DNA from: JAGOBP01 sp046328575
Lineage (GTDB): Bacteria > Chloroflexota > Anaerolineae > Fen-1058
Direction of reading: 5' to 3'
Assembly (NCBI GenBank): GCA_046328575.1
Contig: JAXLWI010000001.1
Location: 118,977 to 182,976 of the forward strand
DNA length: 64,000 bases
Below are positions 50,358 to 59,137 of this stretch, piece after piece. Numbering within the stretch: the first letter of the stretch is position 1; every line of letters begins with the position of its first letter. A program made the translations under genes and the position numbers. Under the pieces are notes generated by a model. The model saw only the letters and a list, made by a program, of their open reading frames with translations, did not search any database and had not been told where the DNA came from.

Positions 50358-51449
50358 TCAAACGATTTCCAAAATCGCCGGCCGATTGACGATCTGCCCG
50401 CCTATCTCGATCGGCAATATTGGCCAATCGGGTATTTCGGTCAGGATCTCGTTGCAATTCGCACCGATCAAAATCGTGTCTTCAGACTTCGCGCCCGTAA
50501 TGGACGGATTCCATGCGTACACTTGGCCCACTTTTACCGCCTCAGTCGAAGTCGGCGTGGCGATCCATTCACGCGGTTCGTAACCCGCTGGCCCGCCTTG
50601 ATGATGCAACTGCCATTCGGGGCCGAAGCCCACAGCCGCGTAAGCGTCTGTCGCGTACCGAAACACTTCGCCGCAGGTTGAACCGGGCCGTGTTGCCGTA
50701 ATGAACATGGCATCGATCTGCGCGACGGCTTGCATTTTGTGACGCACTTCGCCGGGCAGTGTGCCGAAGTGCACCAGGCGCGTTAACGAACATACCAGAC
50801 CATACTTGCGCCCGCACAATACCAGCATCGCATACCGTGCCATCTTTTTGTTGGTGGGCAGTGGATGGCGATAATTGAAGATGCGTTCATCCGTAGCGAT
50901 TAGGCACACGGTAGGCAACACGCCGCGCGCCTGCGTTTCTCGATTGAGTACGGCGGCAATCTCGAATTCCGTCAGGCCAGGTTTGATCGCCCGAATCGCG
51001 GCATCCATCGCGCTTGCGCACAAGCGACTGACTTCGCGGAAACGCTCGCCCTCTTCAGGCAACAGGTCGGCGCGCAAATGCGCAATGTCGCTGGCGAGAT
51101 CGATCGCGCCGGGGAACGAACTATCGGCCGCGAGTTTTAGGCCGCGCGTTAACTTCGCCACCGCATCGTTCGTTTCATACCACGGTGCTACTTTGAACTC
51201 CCAGCCTTGCGCGGCGAGGCCCTCTTCCTGCTCAAAGCGCGGCGCTTCAATGTTATTGGTGATCAGGTACCGCCCCGTTGGTGTGATGAGCAGCGACCCG
51301 ACACCGTAATCCGTGGCTGTGTTGATGTATGACGCCCCGCCACACGTAGCCCATGCAAATGAACTACTTCGCTGCAACAGCATAGCGTTGACACCATACT
51401 TCGTCAGCAGGTCTTTGATGCGCTCGAGTTTCAGATCGAGTTCAGTCAT
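50358..51449 (-). CDS. M24 (pita-bread fold) protein lacking the usual metal ligands
   Basis: The protein has 363 residues: a creatinase-N-like domain (LDLKLERIKDLLTKYGVNAM, LLITPTGRYLITNNIEAPRF) and an M24 catalytic domain (KPGLTEFEIAAVLNRETQAR, HHQGGPAGYEPREW). In metallo-members the strand after the substrate pocket reads DxGxxxxGYxSDxTR. Here it is VLCGRKYGLVCSLTRLVHFG, so both Asp ligands are absent. The C-terminal ligand region reads WNPSITGAKSEDTILI with one Glu. It may be a creatinase-like metal-free hydrolase or a non-enzymatic binder. It lies between araA and the kinase gene, so it belongs to the sugar operon, but its job is unknown. Confidence 0.8.
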   Translation of the reverse strand: MTELDLKLERIKDLLTKYGVNAMLLQRSSSFAWATCGGASYINTATDYGVGSLLITPTGRYLITNNIEAPRFEQEEGLAAQGWEFKVAPWYETNDAVAKLTRGLKLAADSSFPGAIDLASDIAHLRADLLPEEGERFREVSRLCASAMDAAIRAIKPGLTEFEIAAVLNRETQARGVLPTVCLIATDERIFNYRHPLPTNKKMARYAMLVLCGRKYGLVCSLTRLVHFGTLPGEVRHKMQAVAQIDAMFITATRPGSTCGEVFRYATDAYAAVGFGPEWQLHHQGGPAGYEPREWIATPTSTEAVKVGQVYAWNPSITGAKSEDTILIGANCNEILTEIPDWPILPIEIGGQIVNRPAILEIV

Positions 51450-51527
51450 TTGTCTCTCGTTGCAACAGGTCTGATTGCATGCTGCACCCTTCGATTACGG
51501 AACGCGCTTGGCGGGGTGCCCGATCAC

Positions 51528-53033
51528 CTAGCGTCGTGGTGTTAGCAAGTGATAGTACAGATCGTTCCAGCGCAATTCCTTCTTGAACTCCGACAACTTC
51601 GTGTCGTTGTCGATCAGCAAGTATTCGATGTTCGCCATTGAAGCCAAATCTTCCAGATGCTCCGCACCGATCGCCTGGCTGAACACAGTGTGATGTGCGC
51701 CACCCGCCAAAATCCACGCCGTGGCGGCTACTTTCAAGTTCGGCTGCGGCACCCAGACCACGCGCGCCACCGGTAGATTAGGCAGCGGCTCAGGCGGGGC
51801 GACGACATCGACCGCGTTGACGATCATGCGGAAGCGGTCGCCCATGTCGATCACCGACACGTTGGTGGCCGGACCCGTCGGGGTGTCGAAGACCAATCGG
51901 ATGGGGTCTGCCTTGCCGCCGATCGAGAGCGGATGAACTTCCAGGGACGGCTTAGTGCTTGCGATCGATGGGCAGACCTCCAGCATGTGCGCACCCAAAA
52001 CTTGCGGTTTGCTGCCGCCCAGATGATAGGTGTAATCTTCCATGAAGGATGAACCGCCGGGCAAGCCCGCCGCCATCACCTTCACCGCGCGCACCATCGC
52101 CGAAGTCTTCCAGTCACCTTCTGCGCCAAAGCCGTAGCCATCGGCCATGAGGCGTTGAACGGCGATGCCGGGCAGTTGAATCAGGCTGTGCAGATCTTCA
52201 AATGTGTCCGTAAAAGCCTTGAAACCACCTTGATCTAAGAAGTAGCGCATACCCGCTTCAATGCGCGCGGCATCTCGCAAAGCTTGTCGGCATTCGCCAT
52301 TCTTCTTCAAAGGCGCGGCCACGACGTACGAGTCCTCATATTCGGCCACCAGCCGATCGACATCGGCGTCGGTCACCTGGTTCACCACTTTCACCAAATC
52401 GCCAATGCCATAACCATTGACTGAATATCCAAAGCGCAGCTGCGCCTCGACCTTATCGCCTTCGGTCACAGCCACTTGGCGCATATTGTCGCCGAAGCGC
52501 GCCACCCGCAGACCTTGCATATCGTGCCAGGCAGCGGCCGCCCGCATCCACGTGCCGATCTGCGCCTGCACATCCGGCTCTTGCCAGTGACCCACCACGA
52601 CCTTGCGATTGAGTCGCATGCGGCTGCCGATGAAGCCAAATTCCCGATCGCCGTGCGCGGCCTGATTGAGGTTCATGAAATCCATGTCAATCGTCGACCA
52701 CGGGATATCGCGATTGTATTGGGTGTGCAGATGCAGGAACGGCTTCTTCAACGCCGACAGCCCCGCAATCCACATCTTGGCCGGCGAGAAGGTGTGCATC
52801 CAGGTGATGATGCCGACGCAGTTCTTGGCCGCATTCGCTTCCAGGCACACTTCATAAATGGCATCCGGTGTCGTCACGACCGGCTTGAACACCACGCGCA
52901 CGGGTAGGCCAGATTGATCGAGCGCCTGCGCAATCTCGCGGGAATGTGCTGCAACTTTTTCCAGCGTCTCCGGTCCATATAAGTGTTGGCTGCCCGTCAC
53001 AAACCAGACTTCGAATTGCCGTAGGTCGATCAT
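51528..53033 (-). CDS. araA: L-arabinose isomerase
   Basis: AraA converts L-arabinose to L-ribulose with a Mn ion. The ATG at 53033 has AGGAG 9 bases upstream and gives EVWFVTGSQHLYGPETLEKV, the family N-terminus. Further blocks are VGIITWMHTFSPAKMWI, LHTQYNRDIPWSTIDMDFMN and GYGFGAEGDWKTSAMVRAVK with catalytic Glu. FMEDYTYHLGGSKPQVLGAH with the second Glu, EVHPLSIGGKADPIRL with a metal His and ILAGGAHHTVFSQAI with the last His follow. The length of 501 residues is identical in range to E. coli AraA. It is the key evidence for an arabinose pathway. Confidence 0.97.
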   Translation of the reverse strand: MIDLRQFEVWFVTGSQHLYGPETLEKVAAHSREIAQALDQSGLPVRVVFKPVVTTPDAIYEVCLEANAAKNCVGIITWMHTFSPAKMWIAGLSALKKPFLHLHTQYNRDIPWSTIDMDFMNLNQAAHGDREFGFIGSRMRLNRKVVVGHWQEPDVQAQIGTWMRAAAAWHDMQGLRVARFGDNMRQVAVTEGDKVEAQLRFGYSVNGYGIGDLVKVVNQVTDADVDRLVAEYEDSYVVAAPLKKNGECRQALRDAARIEAGMRYFLDQGGFKAFTDTFEDLHSLIQLPGIAVQRLMADGYGFGAEGDWKTSAMVRAVKVMAAGLPGGSSFMEDYTYHLGGSKPQVLGAHMLEVCPSIASTKPSLEVHPLSIGGKADPIRLVFDTPTGPATNVSVIDMGDRFRMIVNAVDVVAPPEPLPNLPVARVVWVPQPNLKVAATAWILAGGAHHTVFSQAIGAEHLEDLASMANIEYLLIDNDTKLSEFKKELRWNDLYYHLLTPRR

Positions 53034-53112
53034 GATGTCAGGCTCCTTTAGCGACCGCGTTCGAGGCGATCCACCTTGATGTGTGTAAGACGACAAACGA
53101 AACGACTGATCC

Positions 53113-54096
53113 CTACCAATAATGATGCACGTGCGGTTTGATGCGACGCTCGTAAATGTCGCGTACCTTCGCCATGGTTGCCGCATCGATCGGCGGCAGG
53201 TCGGCGGCGCGGCAGTTGCTCTCCGCTTGCGATGGTCGCCGTGCGCCCGGAATTGCGCACGTCACGGTGTCGGCCATCAGAATCCAGCGCAGCGCAAATT
53301 CGGCCATGGACCAACCCTCAGGTACAAGTGGCCGCAGCTCTTCGACCACATCGAGTCCGAGATCGAAATCCACGCCCGAAAAAGTCTCGCCGCGATCGAA
53401 CGACTCGCCATGCCGATTGAACTGGCGATGATCGTCGGCCGCAAACGCGCTTGAGCGCGTCATCTTGCCCGCCAGCATCCCCGACGACAAGGGCAGTCGC
53501 GCCAGAATGCCGACCTTTAATTGCTGCGCGCGCGGAAAGAACACATCGGCGGGACGCTGACGGAAGATGTTGTAGATGATCTGCACCGACTGCACGCCCG
53601 GATACTCGATGGCCTTCAACGCCTCTTCGACCTTCTCAACACTCACGCCGTAATAGCGAATTTTGCCTTGTTTTACCAGGTCATCCAACACGCCGAACGT
53701 TTCCGGCATGTAATAGACTTCGGTGGGCGGACAATGCAGCTGCACCAGATCGAGGCAGTCAGTTTCGAGATTCTTCAAACTGCGCTCGATGAAGGAAGTC
53801 AGGTTCTCTCGATTGTAGCCGCTGGCGATGTGGGGGTTCAACCGCCGACCAGCCTTCGTGACGATGATGATCTCTTCTTTGCGTTCGCGCTTCAACTGTG
53901 CGAGCAAACGTTCGCTGTGGCCGTCACCATACACATCGGCCGTGTCGAAGAAGTTTACGCCCAACTCGACCGCGCGGTGCAAGGCGGCCGCTGATTCGGC
54001 ATCGTCCACACTGCCCCACGCACTGCCAATGGCCCACGCGCCGAAACTAATCGTCGAGACTTTCCAACCCGTGCGGCCTAATTCCCGATACTGCAT
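53113..54096 (-). CDS. Aldo/keto reductase
   Basis: This NADPH-dependent oxidoreductase has 327 residues in a TIM barrel. It starts MQYRELGRTGWKVSTISFGA. The catalytic tetrad is visible as Asp and Tyr in FFDTADVYGDGHSE, Lys in IIIVTKAGRR and His in DLVQLHCPPTE. The end VTCAIPGARRPSQAESN binds the cofactor phosphate. This subfamily is often found in sugar clusters and could act on an aldose or a sugar lactone. It lies 9 bases after the LacI regulator and 79 bases before araA, so it is co-transcribed with them. Confidence 0.9.
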   Translation of the reverse strand: MQYRELGRTGWKVSTISFGAWAIGSAWGSVDDAESAAALHRAVELGVNFFDTADVYGDGHSERLLAQLKRERKEEIIIVTKAGRRLNPHIASGYNRENLTSFIERSLKNLETDCLDLVQLHCPPTEVYYMPETFGVLDDLVKQGKIRYYGVSVEKVEEALKAIEYPGVQSVQIIYNIFRQRPADVFFPRAQQLKVGILARLPLSSGMLAGKMTRSSAFAADDHRQFNRHGESFDRGETFSGVDFDLGLDVVEELRPLVPEGWSMAEFALRWILMADTVTCAIPGARRPSQAESNCRAADLPPIDAATMAKVRDIYERRIKPHVHHYW

Positions 54097-54105
54097 CTTT
54101 GCTCC

Positions 54106-55128
54106 TTAAGCGGCTGAACTCTGGCGCACGATCAATTCCGGGGTCAAGATGGTTGCTTCAGGCGGTTCACCCGGCTCGGCCTTGCGCTGCCACTCGATCA
54201 TCTGATGCAGCTTCTCAACCGCCAGACAGCCGACATCCGTCAGTTGCTGATACACTGTCGTTAGCGGCGGCCAGAAAAACGCCGATTCTGGAATGTTGTC
54301 GAAACCCACAATCGCTACGTCATGCGGCACCCGACGCCCGGCTTGATGTAACGCGCCCAACGCACCTAGTGCAATTTGATCACTGCAGGCAAACACCGCG
54401 TCGATGTGCGGCTCGCGCGCCAATAAGGTTTTCATCGCTTGCGCACCACTTTGAGCCGACCAATCACCGTCGGCCACCAGCGACGCCTCGGTGCTTAGCC
54501 CCGCCTCAGTCAAGGCCGCGCGCCAGCCCGCTTGACGTTCACGCGCTTCCCACCACTTCGTCGGGCCAGCGATCATGGCAATGCGGCGCCGCCCCTGCGC
54601 GATCAAATGTTGAGTCGCTTGCAGTGCGCCGCGATAGTTATCGATGGAGATCGACGCTAGCCCTTGGCGCGGGAGGGTGCTGAGAAAAACGATCGGGGGG
54701 AGTTGGCTCAGACGATCGGTTTCGATCCAGGCGCGGTTATCGCCCACTTCCGGCACAGCCCAGATCACGCCGTCTACCCGCCGATCGATCAAGGTGTCCA
54801 TCACGCGCTCGATCTTGGCTTCATCGGGTTTGGTTAGTAAGTGCAGAAAAAGCGAATAGCCCAACTCATCCGCGCGGTTTTCGATGCCGACCACGGTTTG
54901 AGATGGGCCGTAATAATCAATCCCCCAGGCCACGACGCCTAAGGTATCGGTCCGTTGACTGACTAAACTACGCGCAAGAATATTGGGGCGATAGCCCAAC
55001 TTGGCAATGGCCGACTGTACCCGGGCGCGAGTCGACTCGCTGATCTCGCCCTGGTTGTTGACCACGCGCGAGACGGTCTTGGTGGAGACACCCGCTAACT
55101 TGGCAACGTCGCGAAGTGTTACGTGCAT
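54106..55128 (-). CDS. LacI-family transcriptional regulator of the sugar regulon
   Basis: The ATG at 55128 gives MHVTLRDVAKLAGVSTKTVS, a complete LacI helix-turn-helix. A hinge helix (YRPNILARSLVSQR) and a periplasmic-binding-protein-type ligand domain follow: TDTLGVVAWGIDYYGPSQTV, RRRIAMIAGPTKWWEARERQ, DAVFACSDQIALGALGAL and DVAIVGFDNIPESAFFWPPL. The length is 340 residues. Two 12-base palindromes with a central CG lie 90-126 bases upstream and are probably its own operators. It sits at the head of the minus-strand regulon and diverges from the kinase/isomerase operon, so it may control both. Confidence 0.9.
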   Translation of the reverse strand: MHVTLRDVAKLAGVSTKTVSRVVNNQGEISESTRARVQSAIAKLGYRPNILARSLVSQRTDTLGVVAWGIDYYGPSQTVVGIENRADELGYSLFLHLLTKPDEAKIERVMDTLIDRRVDGVIWAVPEVGDNRAWIETDRLSQLPPIVFLSTLPRQGLASISIDNYRGALQATQHLIAQGRRRIAMIAGPTKWWEARERQAGWRAALTEAGLSTEASLVADGDWSAQSGAQAMKTLLAREPHIDAVFACSDQIALGALGALHQAGRRVPHDVAIVGFDNIPESAFFWPPLTTVYQQLTDVGCLAVEKLHQMIEWQRKAEPGEPPEATILTPELIVRQSSAA

Positions 55129-55218
55129 GCTTGATACCGCCACTCAGGATGGGCGCACCGCGGGGAAATTCTAAGCGGCGCATCGACATAACAGGACAAT
55201 AAAGGAGATTGTGAATAT

Positions 55219-55254
55219 TACAACGTTGTCGTTAGCGATGACGACAACGTTGTC
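55219..55254. promoter_or_regulatory. Twin LacI-type operators
   Basis: GACAACGTTGTC (55243-55254) is a perfect 12-base palindrome and TACAACGTTGTC (55219-55230) differs at one base. The central CG and symmetric arms are typical of LacI-family operators. The centres are 24 bases apart. I found no other copy in front of the araA, kinase or transporter genes. Confidence 0.65.
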
Positions 55255-55398
55255 AGCAATATACCCCAAATGACCCAGGCTTGTCAAGAGGCAATTTTTG
55301 GGCTGACAATGGGCGATCACTGCGCTGAAGATCGTCCTCAACCGATCGCCTAATCTCAAACGCCGCCCATGTCCGATCAGGTTGCAAGATCGATCGAG

Positions 55399-55426
55399 TT
55401 ACCATCAACCGTGTTCGGTGTATAAT
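55399..55426 (+). promoter_or_regulatory. Predicted promoter of the GHMP kinase operon
   Basis: TTACCA (55399-55404) and a perfect TATAAT (55421-55426) are separated by 16 bases, with the start near 55433 and the ATG at 55456. The intergenic region of 327 bases (55129-55455) otherwise holds only the twin operators near the regulator gene. Confidence 0.6.
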
Positions 55427-55455
55427 CCCTTACACCTCTGACATTTGGGTTTGAC

Positions 55456-56508
55456 ATGACTACCCCACAACCCTTAACCATCATCAACAGCGTCGCGCCC
55501 ATTCGAATCTGTGATAACGGCGGTTGGACCGATACGTGGTTTGCCGGACATGGCCGCATCTTCAACATCGGCGTGTACCCGTATGCCGAAGTGCAGATCA
55601 AGGTTTTCCCGGATAGCGATTCGAACGAGCGCATCGTCATCAACGCCGAAAACTACGGCGAACGCTACGTGGTCAATCCCGAGAAGCAATGGGATAAACA
55701 TCCCTTGCTCGAAGCGGCAATTGCCTACATGCGCGTGCCGCGCAACTTGAGTTTTGAAGTCACAATCTATTCGGAAGCACCCGGCGGGGCGTCAACGGGC
55801 ACCTCGGCGGCGGTCACAGTCGCGTTGATCGGCGCGCTCGATTCGTTGACGCCGGGCCGCATGACGCCGCACGAAGTGGCCCTCGCTTCGCAGCGCATCG
55901 AGACGGAGATGTTGCATCAACAGTGCGGCATACAAGACCAACTCTGCGCGGCGTATGGCGGCATCAACTACATCGAGATGTACCAGTATCCGCACGCCTC
56001 GGTGTCCCCGATTGTCATACCCAACTCGACGTGGTGGGAGTTGGAACGCCGCCTCGTGCTGATCTATCTGGGCAAGTCACATCAATCGTCGTCGGTGCAT
56101 GAGATGGTGATTCGCAGCCTGGAAAATGCGGGGCCGGATTGCCAGCAAATTCAAGACCTGCGAAATACCGCGCCCCGATCGCGGGATGCCGTCTACGCGG
56201 GCGATTTCGCCGCGTTGGGCGCAGCGATGATCGACAACACCGAAGCGCAGCGCCGCCTGCATCCCGATCTGATCAGTCCCGAACATCAGCGCGTGATCGA
56301 CATCGCGCGCCAGCACGGCGCGCTGGGCTGGAAAGTCAACGGCGCGGGCGGCGATGGCGGCTCAGTCACCATCCTGACGGGTGACATTTCGCAGGCCAAA
56401 CGCACGATGATTCGCGAAATCGAACAGGAAAACGCTTTACTCAAGAACATTCCCATCTACCTCAGTCGCTATGGCTTGCGCGTCTGGCAGCGAGATTGCA
56501 CGTGCTAG
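55456..56508 (+). CDS. GHMP-family sugar kinase
   Basis: The protein has 350 residues of the GHMP fold (galactokinase, homoserine, mevalonate, phosphomevalonate kinases). The N-terminal segment SVAPIRICDNGGWTDTWFAG is typical of the sugar kinases related to HddA and fucokinase. The ATP loop is EAPGGASTGTSAAVTVALIG, with Gly-Thr-Ser-Ala in place of GLGSSA. The C-terminal motif 3 is GWKVNGAGGDGGSVTILTG. It likely phosphorylates a free hexose or pentose at C1. The exact sugar cannot be told. It is first in a plus-strand operon with an isomerase, a mutarotase-like protein and a fructokinase. Confidence 0.82.
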   Translation: MTTPQPLTIINSVAPIRICDNGGWTDTWFAGHGRIFNIGVYPYAEVQIKVFPDSDSNERIVINAENYGERYVVNPEKQWDKHPLLEAAIAYMRVPRNLSFEVTIYSEAPGGASTGTSAAVTVALIGALDSLTPGRMTPHEVALASQRIETEMLHQQCGIQDQLCAAYGGINYIEMYQYPHASVSPIVIPNSTWWELERRLVLIYLGKSHQSSSVHEMVIRSLENAGPDCQQIQDLRNTAPRSRDAVYAGDFAALGAAMIDNTEAQRRLHPDLISPEHQRVIDIARQHGALGWKVNGAGGDGGSVTILTGDISQAKRTMIREIEQENALLKNIPIYLSRYGLRVWQRDCTC

Positions 56509-56523
56509 CACGAAGGAGATCCT

Positions 56524-57201
56524 ATGAAACGCTCTGAAATCAACGCTTACATTCGCCACGCCGATGACTTCATCCGCGCGCACGGTTTTCACTTGCCACC
56601 GTGGGCGCACTGGACGCCCGACGAGTGGCGCACCAAAGGCCCCGAAGTGCGCGAGATCGTCGAGCGTAAGTTGGGCTGGGATGTGACGGACTTTGGCAGC
56701 AATCACTTTGAGCAGACGGGCTTGCTGCTCTTTACCGTCCGCAACGGCAACGTCAAAGATCCGAACAGCAAACAATACGCCGAAAAGATCATGCTGGTCG
56801 GTGTCGATCAGGTCACGCCGATGCACTTTCACTGGCACAAGACCGAAGACATCATCAACCGCGGCGGCGGACAACTAGTCATTCAACTGTTCAACTCCAC
56901 ACCCGCTGAAGGTCTAGCCGACACCGAGGTAACGATCAGCACCGATGGCGTGCAGCGCTGCGCGAAAGCGGGTGATACGGTTGTGCTGAATCCCGGCGAG
57001 AGCATCACCCTGCCCGCGTATTGCTATCATAAATTCTGGGGCGCCAACAGCACCGTCCTCGTCGGCGAAGTGTCCGCCGTCAACGACGATGACACCGACA
57101 ATCGTTTTCTCGAAACATTGCCGCGCTTTGCCGAAATCGATGAAGACGAGCCGCCATATCGTTTGCTGTGCAACGAATATTCCAAATACTACCGGGGTTG
57201 A
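56524..57201 (+). CDS. D-lyxose/D-mannose ketol-isomerase (cupin type)
   Basis: This cupin enzyme interconverts D-lyxose with D-xylulose and often D-mannose with D-fructose, using Mn. The metal site is visible as MHFHWHKTEDIINRGGG (His, His, Glu) and LPAYCYHKFWG with the last His. The N-terminus MKRSEINAYIRHADDFIRAH and the end LLCNEYSKYY match the family. The length of 225 residues is as usual. GGAG precedes the ATG, 15 bases after the kinase stop. The downstream fructokinase suggests that mannose to fructose is a real use. Confidence 0.88.
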   Translation: MKRSEINAYIRHADDFIRAHGFHLPPWAHWTPDEWRTKGPEVREIVERKLGWDVTDFGSNHFEQTGLLLFTVRNGNVKDPNSKQYAEKIMLVGVDQVTPMHFHWHKTEDIINRGGGQLVIQLFNSTPAEGLADTEVTISTDGVQRCAKAGDTVVLNPGESITLPAYCYHKFWGANSTVLVGEVSAVNDDDTDNRFLETLPRFAEIDEDEPPYRLLCNEYSKYYRG

Positions 57202-57204
57202 TGC

Positions 57205-58245
57205 ATGCCAACACTCTGGGGCCAAACCTACACCCGATTGGACTTGCTGCGCCATATCGGCAACATGCGGCAATTAGCCAGCGCTCAGTCGTTTGAACTC
57301 AGCGACGGCCGCGAACGCGGTGTGCGCGCCGTCAATGTGCGCAATGCCGTCGGCCTCGAATTCACCGTCGTCACTGATCGCGGCCTGAGCTTGACCGATC
57401 TGCGCTTTCACGGTGTGCCTCTGCCCTTCATCAGCGGCGTCGATGTAGCGCATCCCGCCTTCGCCGAACAGACCGGCATCGGTTGGCTGCGCACGTGGCC
57501 CGCGGGCTTTAGCACGCCGTGCGGCCTGACGCAAGTGGGTAGCCCGCACAATGATAACGGCGAAGAGTTGGGCATTCATGGCCGCATCAGCAGTTTGCCT
57601 GCGAGTCACGTCAAGATCGAGGAAGCGTGGCACGCTGATGACTACGTGCTAGCCGTCGAAGGCGACGTACATCAAAGCGCGGTGTTTGGTGAGAATCTCG
57701 TTTTACATCGCCGCATTGCGACGAAGTTGGATCAACCGCGCCTCTGGATCGAAGACACGATCGAGAATCGCGGCTTCAGCCCCGCGCCGCTGATGTTCTT
57801 GCAGCACTTCAATCTAGGCTTTCCATTGTTGGATGCCACCGCGCGCCTTGAATTGCCGCCGCACACCACTGAGCCGCGGGACGACGCAGCCCGATCGGGT
57901 TTGGAGCACTTTCGTGAGTTCAGTGAACCCATCGCCGGTTATGCTGAGCAGGTCTTTTATCATGATCTCACGGCTGACACAGACGGCAACATCGAAGTCC
58001 GCTTCGTCAATCCAGCCTTCAATGACAATCAAGGTTTAGGCGTCGCGCTGCGTTATCCGAAATCACAGTATCCGATCTTCGTGCAGTGGAAAATGCTGGG
58101 CGAAGGTTTGTACGTGGCCGGACTTGAACCCGCGAACTGCCACGTCAGTGGCCGCGCGGCCGAACGTAAGCGCGGCACATTGCAAATCATCGAACCGCAA
58201 ACCACGCGCACCTTCAACATCGAAGTAACATTCTTCAATCAGTGA
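57205..58245 (+). CDS. DUF4432 protein, aldose 1-epimerase fold
   Basis: This 346-residue protein resembles the DUF4432 branch of the galactose mutarotase superfamily. Typical blocks are GLEFTVVTDRGLSLTDLRFH, RTWPAGFSTPCGLTQVGSP, GEELGIHGRISSLPA with the conserved His and LMFLQHFNLGFPLLD with a second His. YVAGLEPANCHVSGRAAERK lies near the end. Such proteins are thought to equilibrate sugar anomers or open forms ahead of an isomerase. The gene starts 4 bases after the isomerase gene, so the two are coupled. Confidence 0.85.
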   Translation: MPTLWGQTYTRLDLLRHIGNMRQLASAQSFELSDGRERGVRAVNVRNAVGLEFTVVTDRGLSLTDLRFHGVPLPFISGVDVAHPAFAEQTGIGWLRTWPAGFSTPCGLTQVGSPHNDNGEELGIHGRISSLPASHVKIEEAWHADDYVLAVEGDVHQSAVFGENLVLHRRIATKLDQPRLWIEDTIENRGFSPAPLMFLQHFNLGFPLLDATARLELPPHTTEPRDDAARSGLEHFREFSEPIAGYAEQVFYHDLTADTDGNIEVRFVNPAFNDNQGLGVALRYPKSQYPIFVQWKMLGEGLYVAGLEPANCHVSGRAAERKRGTLQIIEPQTTRTFNIEVTFFNQ

Positions 58246-58252
58246 GGGCCTT

Positions 58253-59134
58253 ATGAGACTCTACGGCGGCATCGAAGCAGGCGGCACCAAATTCGTATGC
58301 GTCATCGGCAGTGATCCGCACAACATCTTTGCGGAAGAACGCTTTCCTACGACCACGCCCGATGAAACCATTGCGCGCAGTGTGGATTTCTTCAAGCGGC
58401 ACAGTCACGATTTGGCCGCGATCGGCATCGGCTCGTTCGGGCCGGTCGATCTCAATCCGCAGTCGCCGACGTACGGCTATATCACGACGACTCCTAAGCC
58501 GGGCTGGGCGCAAGTCGATCTGCGCGGCGGCATTCAACGTGCGCTGAATGTGCCCGTCGCGTTCGATACCGACGTGAACGTCGCGGCTTTTGGCGAGCAT
58601 TATTGGGTGCCTGAAAATCGCGGACTCGATCCATTGTTATACATGACTGTCGGCACCGGTATCGGCATCGGCGTGATGGTGAACGGCCAACTGCTGCATG
58701 GGTTGCTGCATCCCGAAGCGGGCCACATCCGGCTGCCGCGCGATCCGCAGCGCGATCCGTTCACGGGCGCGTGCCCGTTTCACGGTGATTGCTTTGAAGG
58801 CTTAGCCTGCGGTCCGGCGATGGCGAAGCGCTGGGGACAGCCCGCGGAAACGCTGCCGCCCGATCATCCCGCGTGGGCGCTCGAAGCGCACTACATCGCG
58901 CTGGCCGTGGTAAATCTGACGTTGATCGTTGCGCCACAGCGGATTGTGATCGGTGGCGGAGTGATGCAGCAAACCGGCGTGATCGAGATGGTGCGGCGCG
59001 AGGTCGTACAACTGCTCAACGGATATCTGCAATCCGATCGGATTACGCGTGACATCGATCAGTTCATCGTGCTGCCCGCGCTGGGCAATCAATCGGGGAT
59101 GTTGGGCGCGATCGCTTTGGCCGCGTCGCTCTGA
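58253..59134 (+). CDS. ROK-family fructokinase
   Basis: This sugar kinase of 293 residues has the ROK fold. The N-terminal phosphate loop is YGGIEAGGTKFVCVIG. The catalytic region is LYMTVGTGIGIGVMVNGQLL, and the zinc motif is HPEAGHIRLPRDP with GACPFHGDCFEGLACGPA (Cys-x-His-x-Cys spacing typical of fructokinases). It should phosphorylate fructose to fructose 6-phosphate, the product expected from mannose through the adjacent isomerase. GGGCC and a short gap of 7 bases separate it from the mutarotase-like gene. It is the last gene of the operon, and its stop is 3 bases from the converging mutL stop. Confidence 0.88.
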   Translation: MRLYGGIEAGGTKFVCVIGSDPHNIFAEERFPTTTPDETIARSVDFFKRHSHDLAAIGIGSFGPVDLNPQSPTYGYITTTPKPGWAQVDLRGGIQRALNVPVAFDTDVNVAAFGEHYWVPENRGLDPLLYMTVGTGIGIGVMVNGQLLHGLLHPEAGHIRLPRDPQRDPFTGACPFHGDCFEGLACGPAMAKRWGQPAETLPPDHPAWALEAHYIALAVVNLTLIVAPQRIVIGGGVMQQTGVIEMVRREVVQLLNGYLQSDRITRDIDQFIVLPALGNQSGMLGAIALAASL

Positions 59135-59137
59135 AAT

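Noticed and set aside
52476..52907. Long plus-strand frame opposite araA and similar long antisense frames elsewhere
   Set aside because: These arise from codon bias on the opposite strand. araA and the other genes have full family motifs, and the antisense frames have none.
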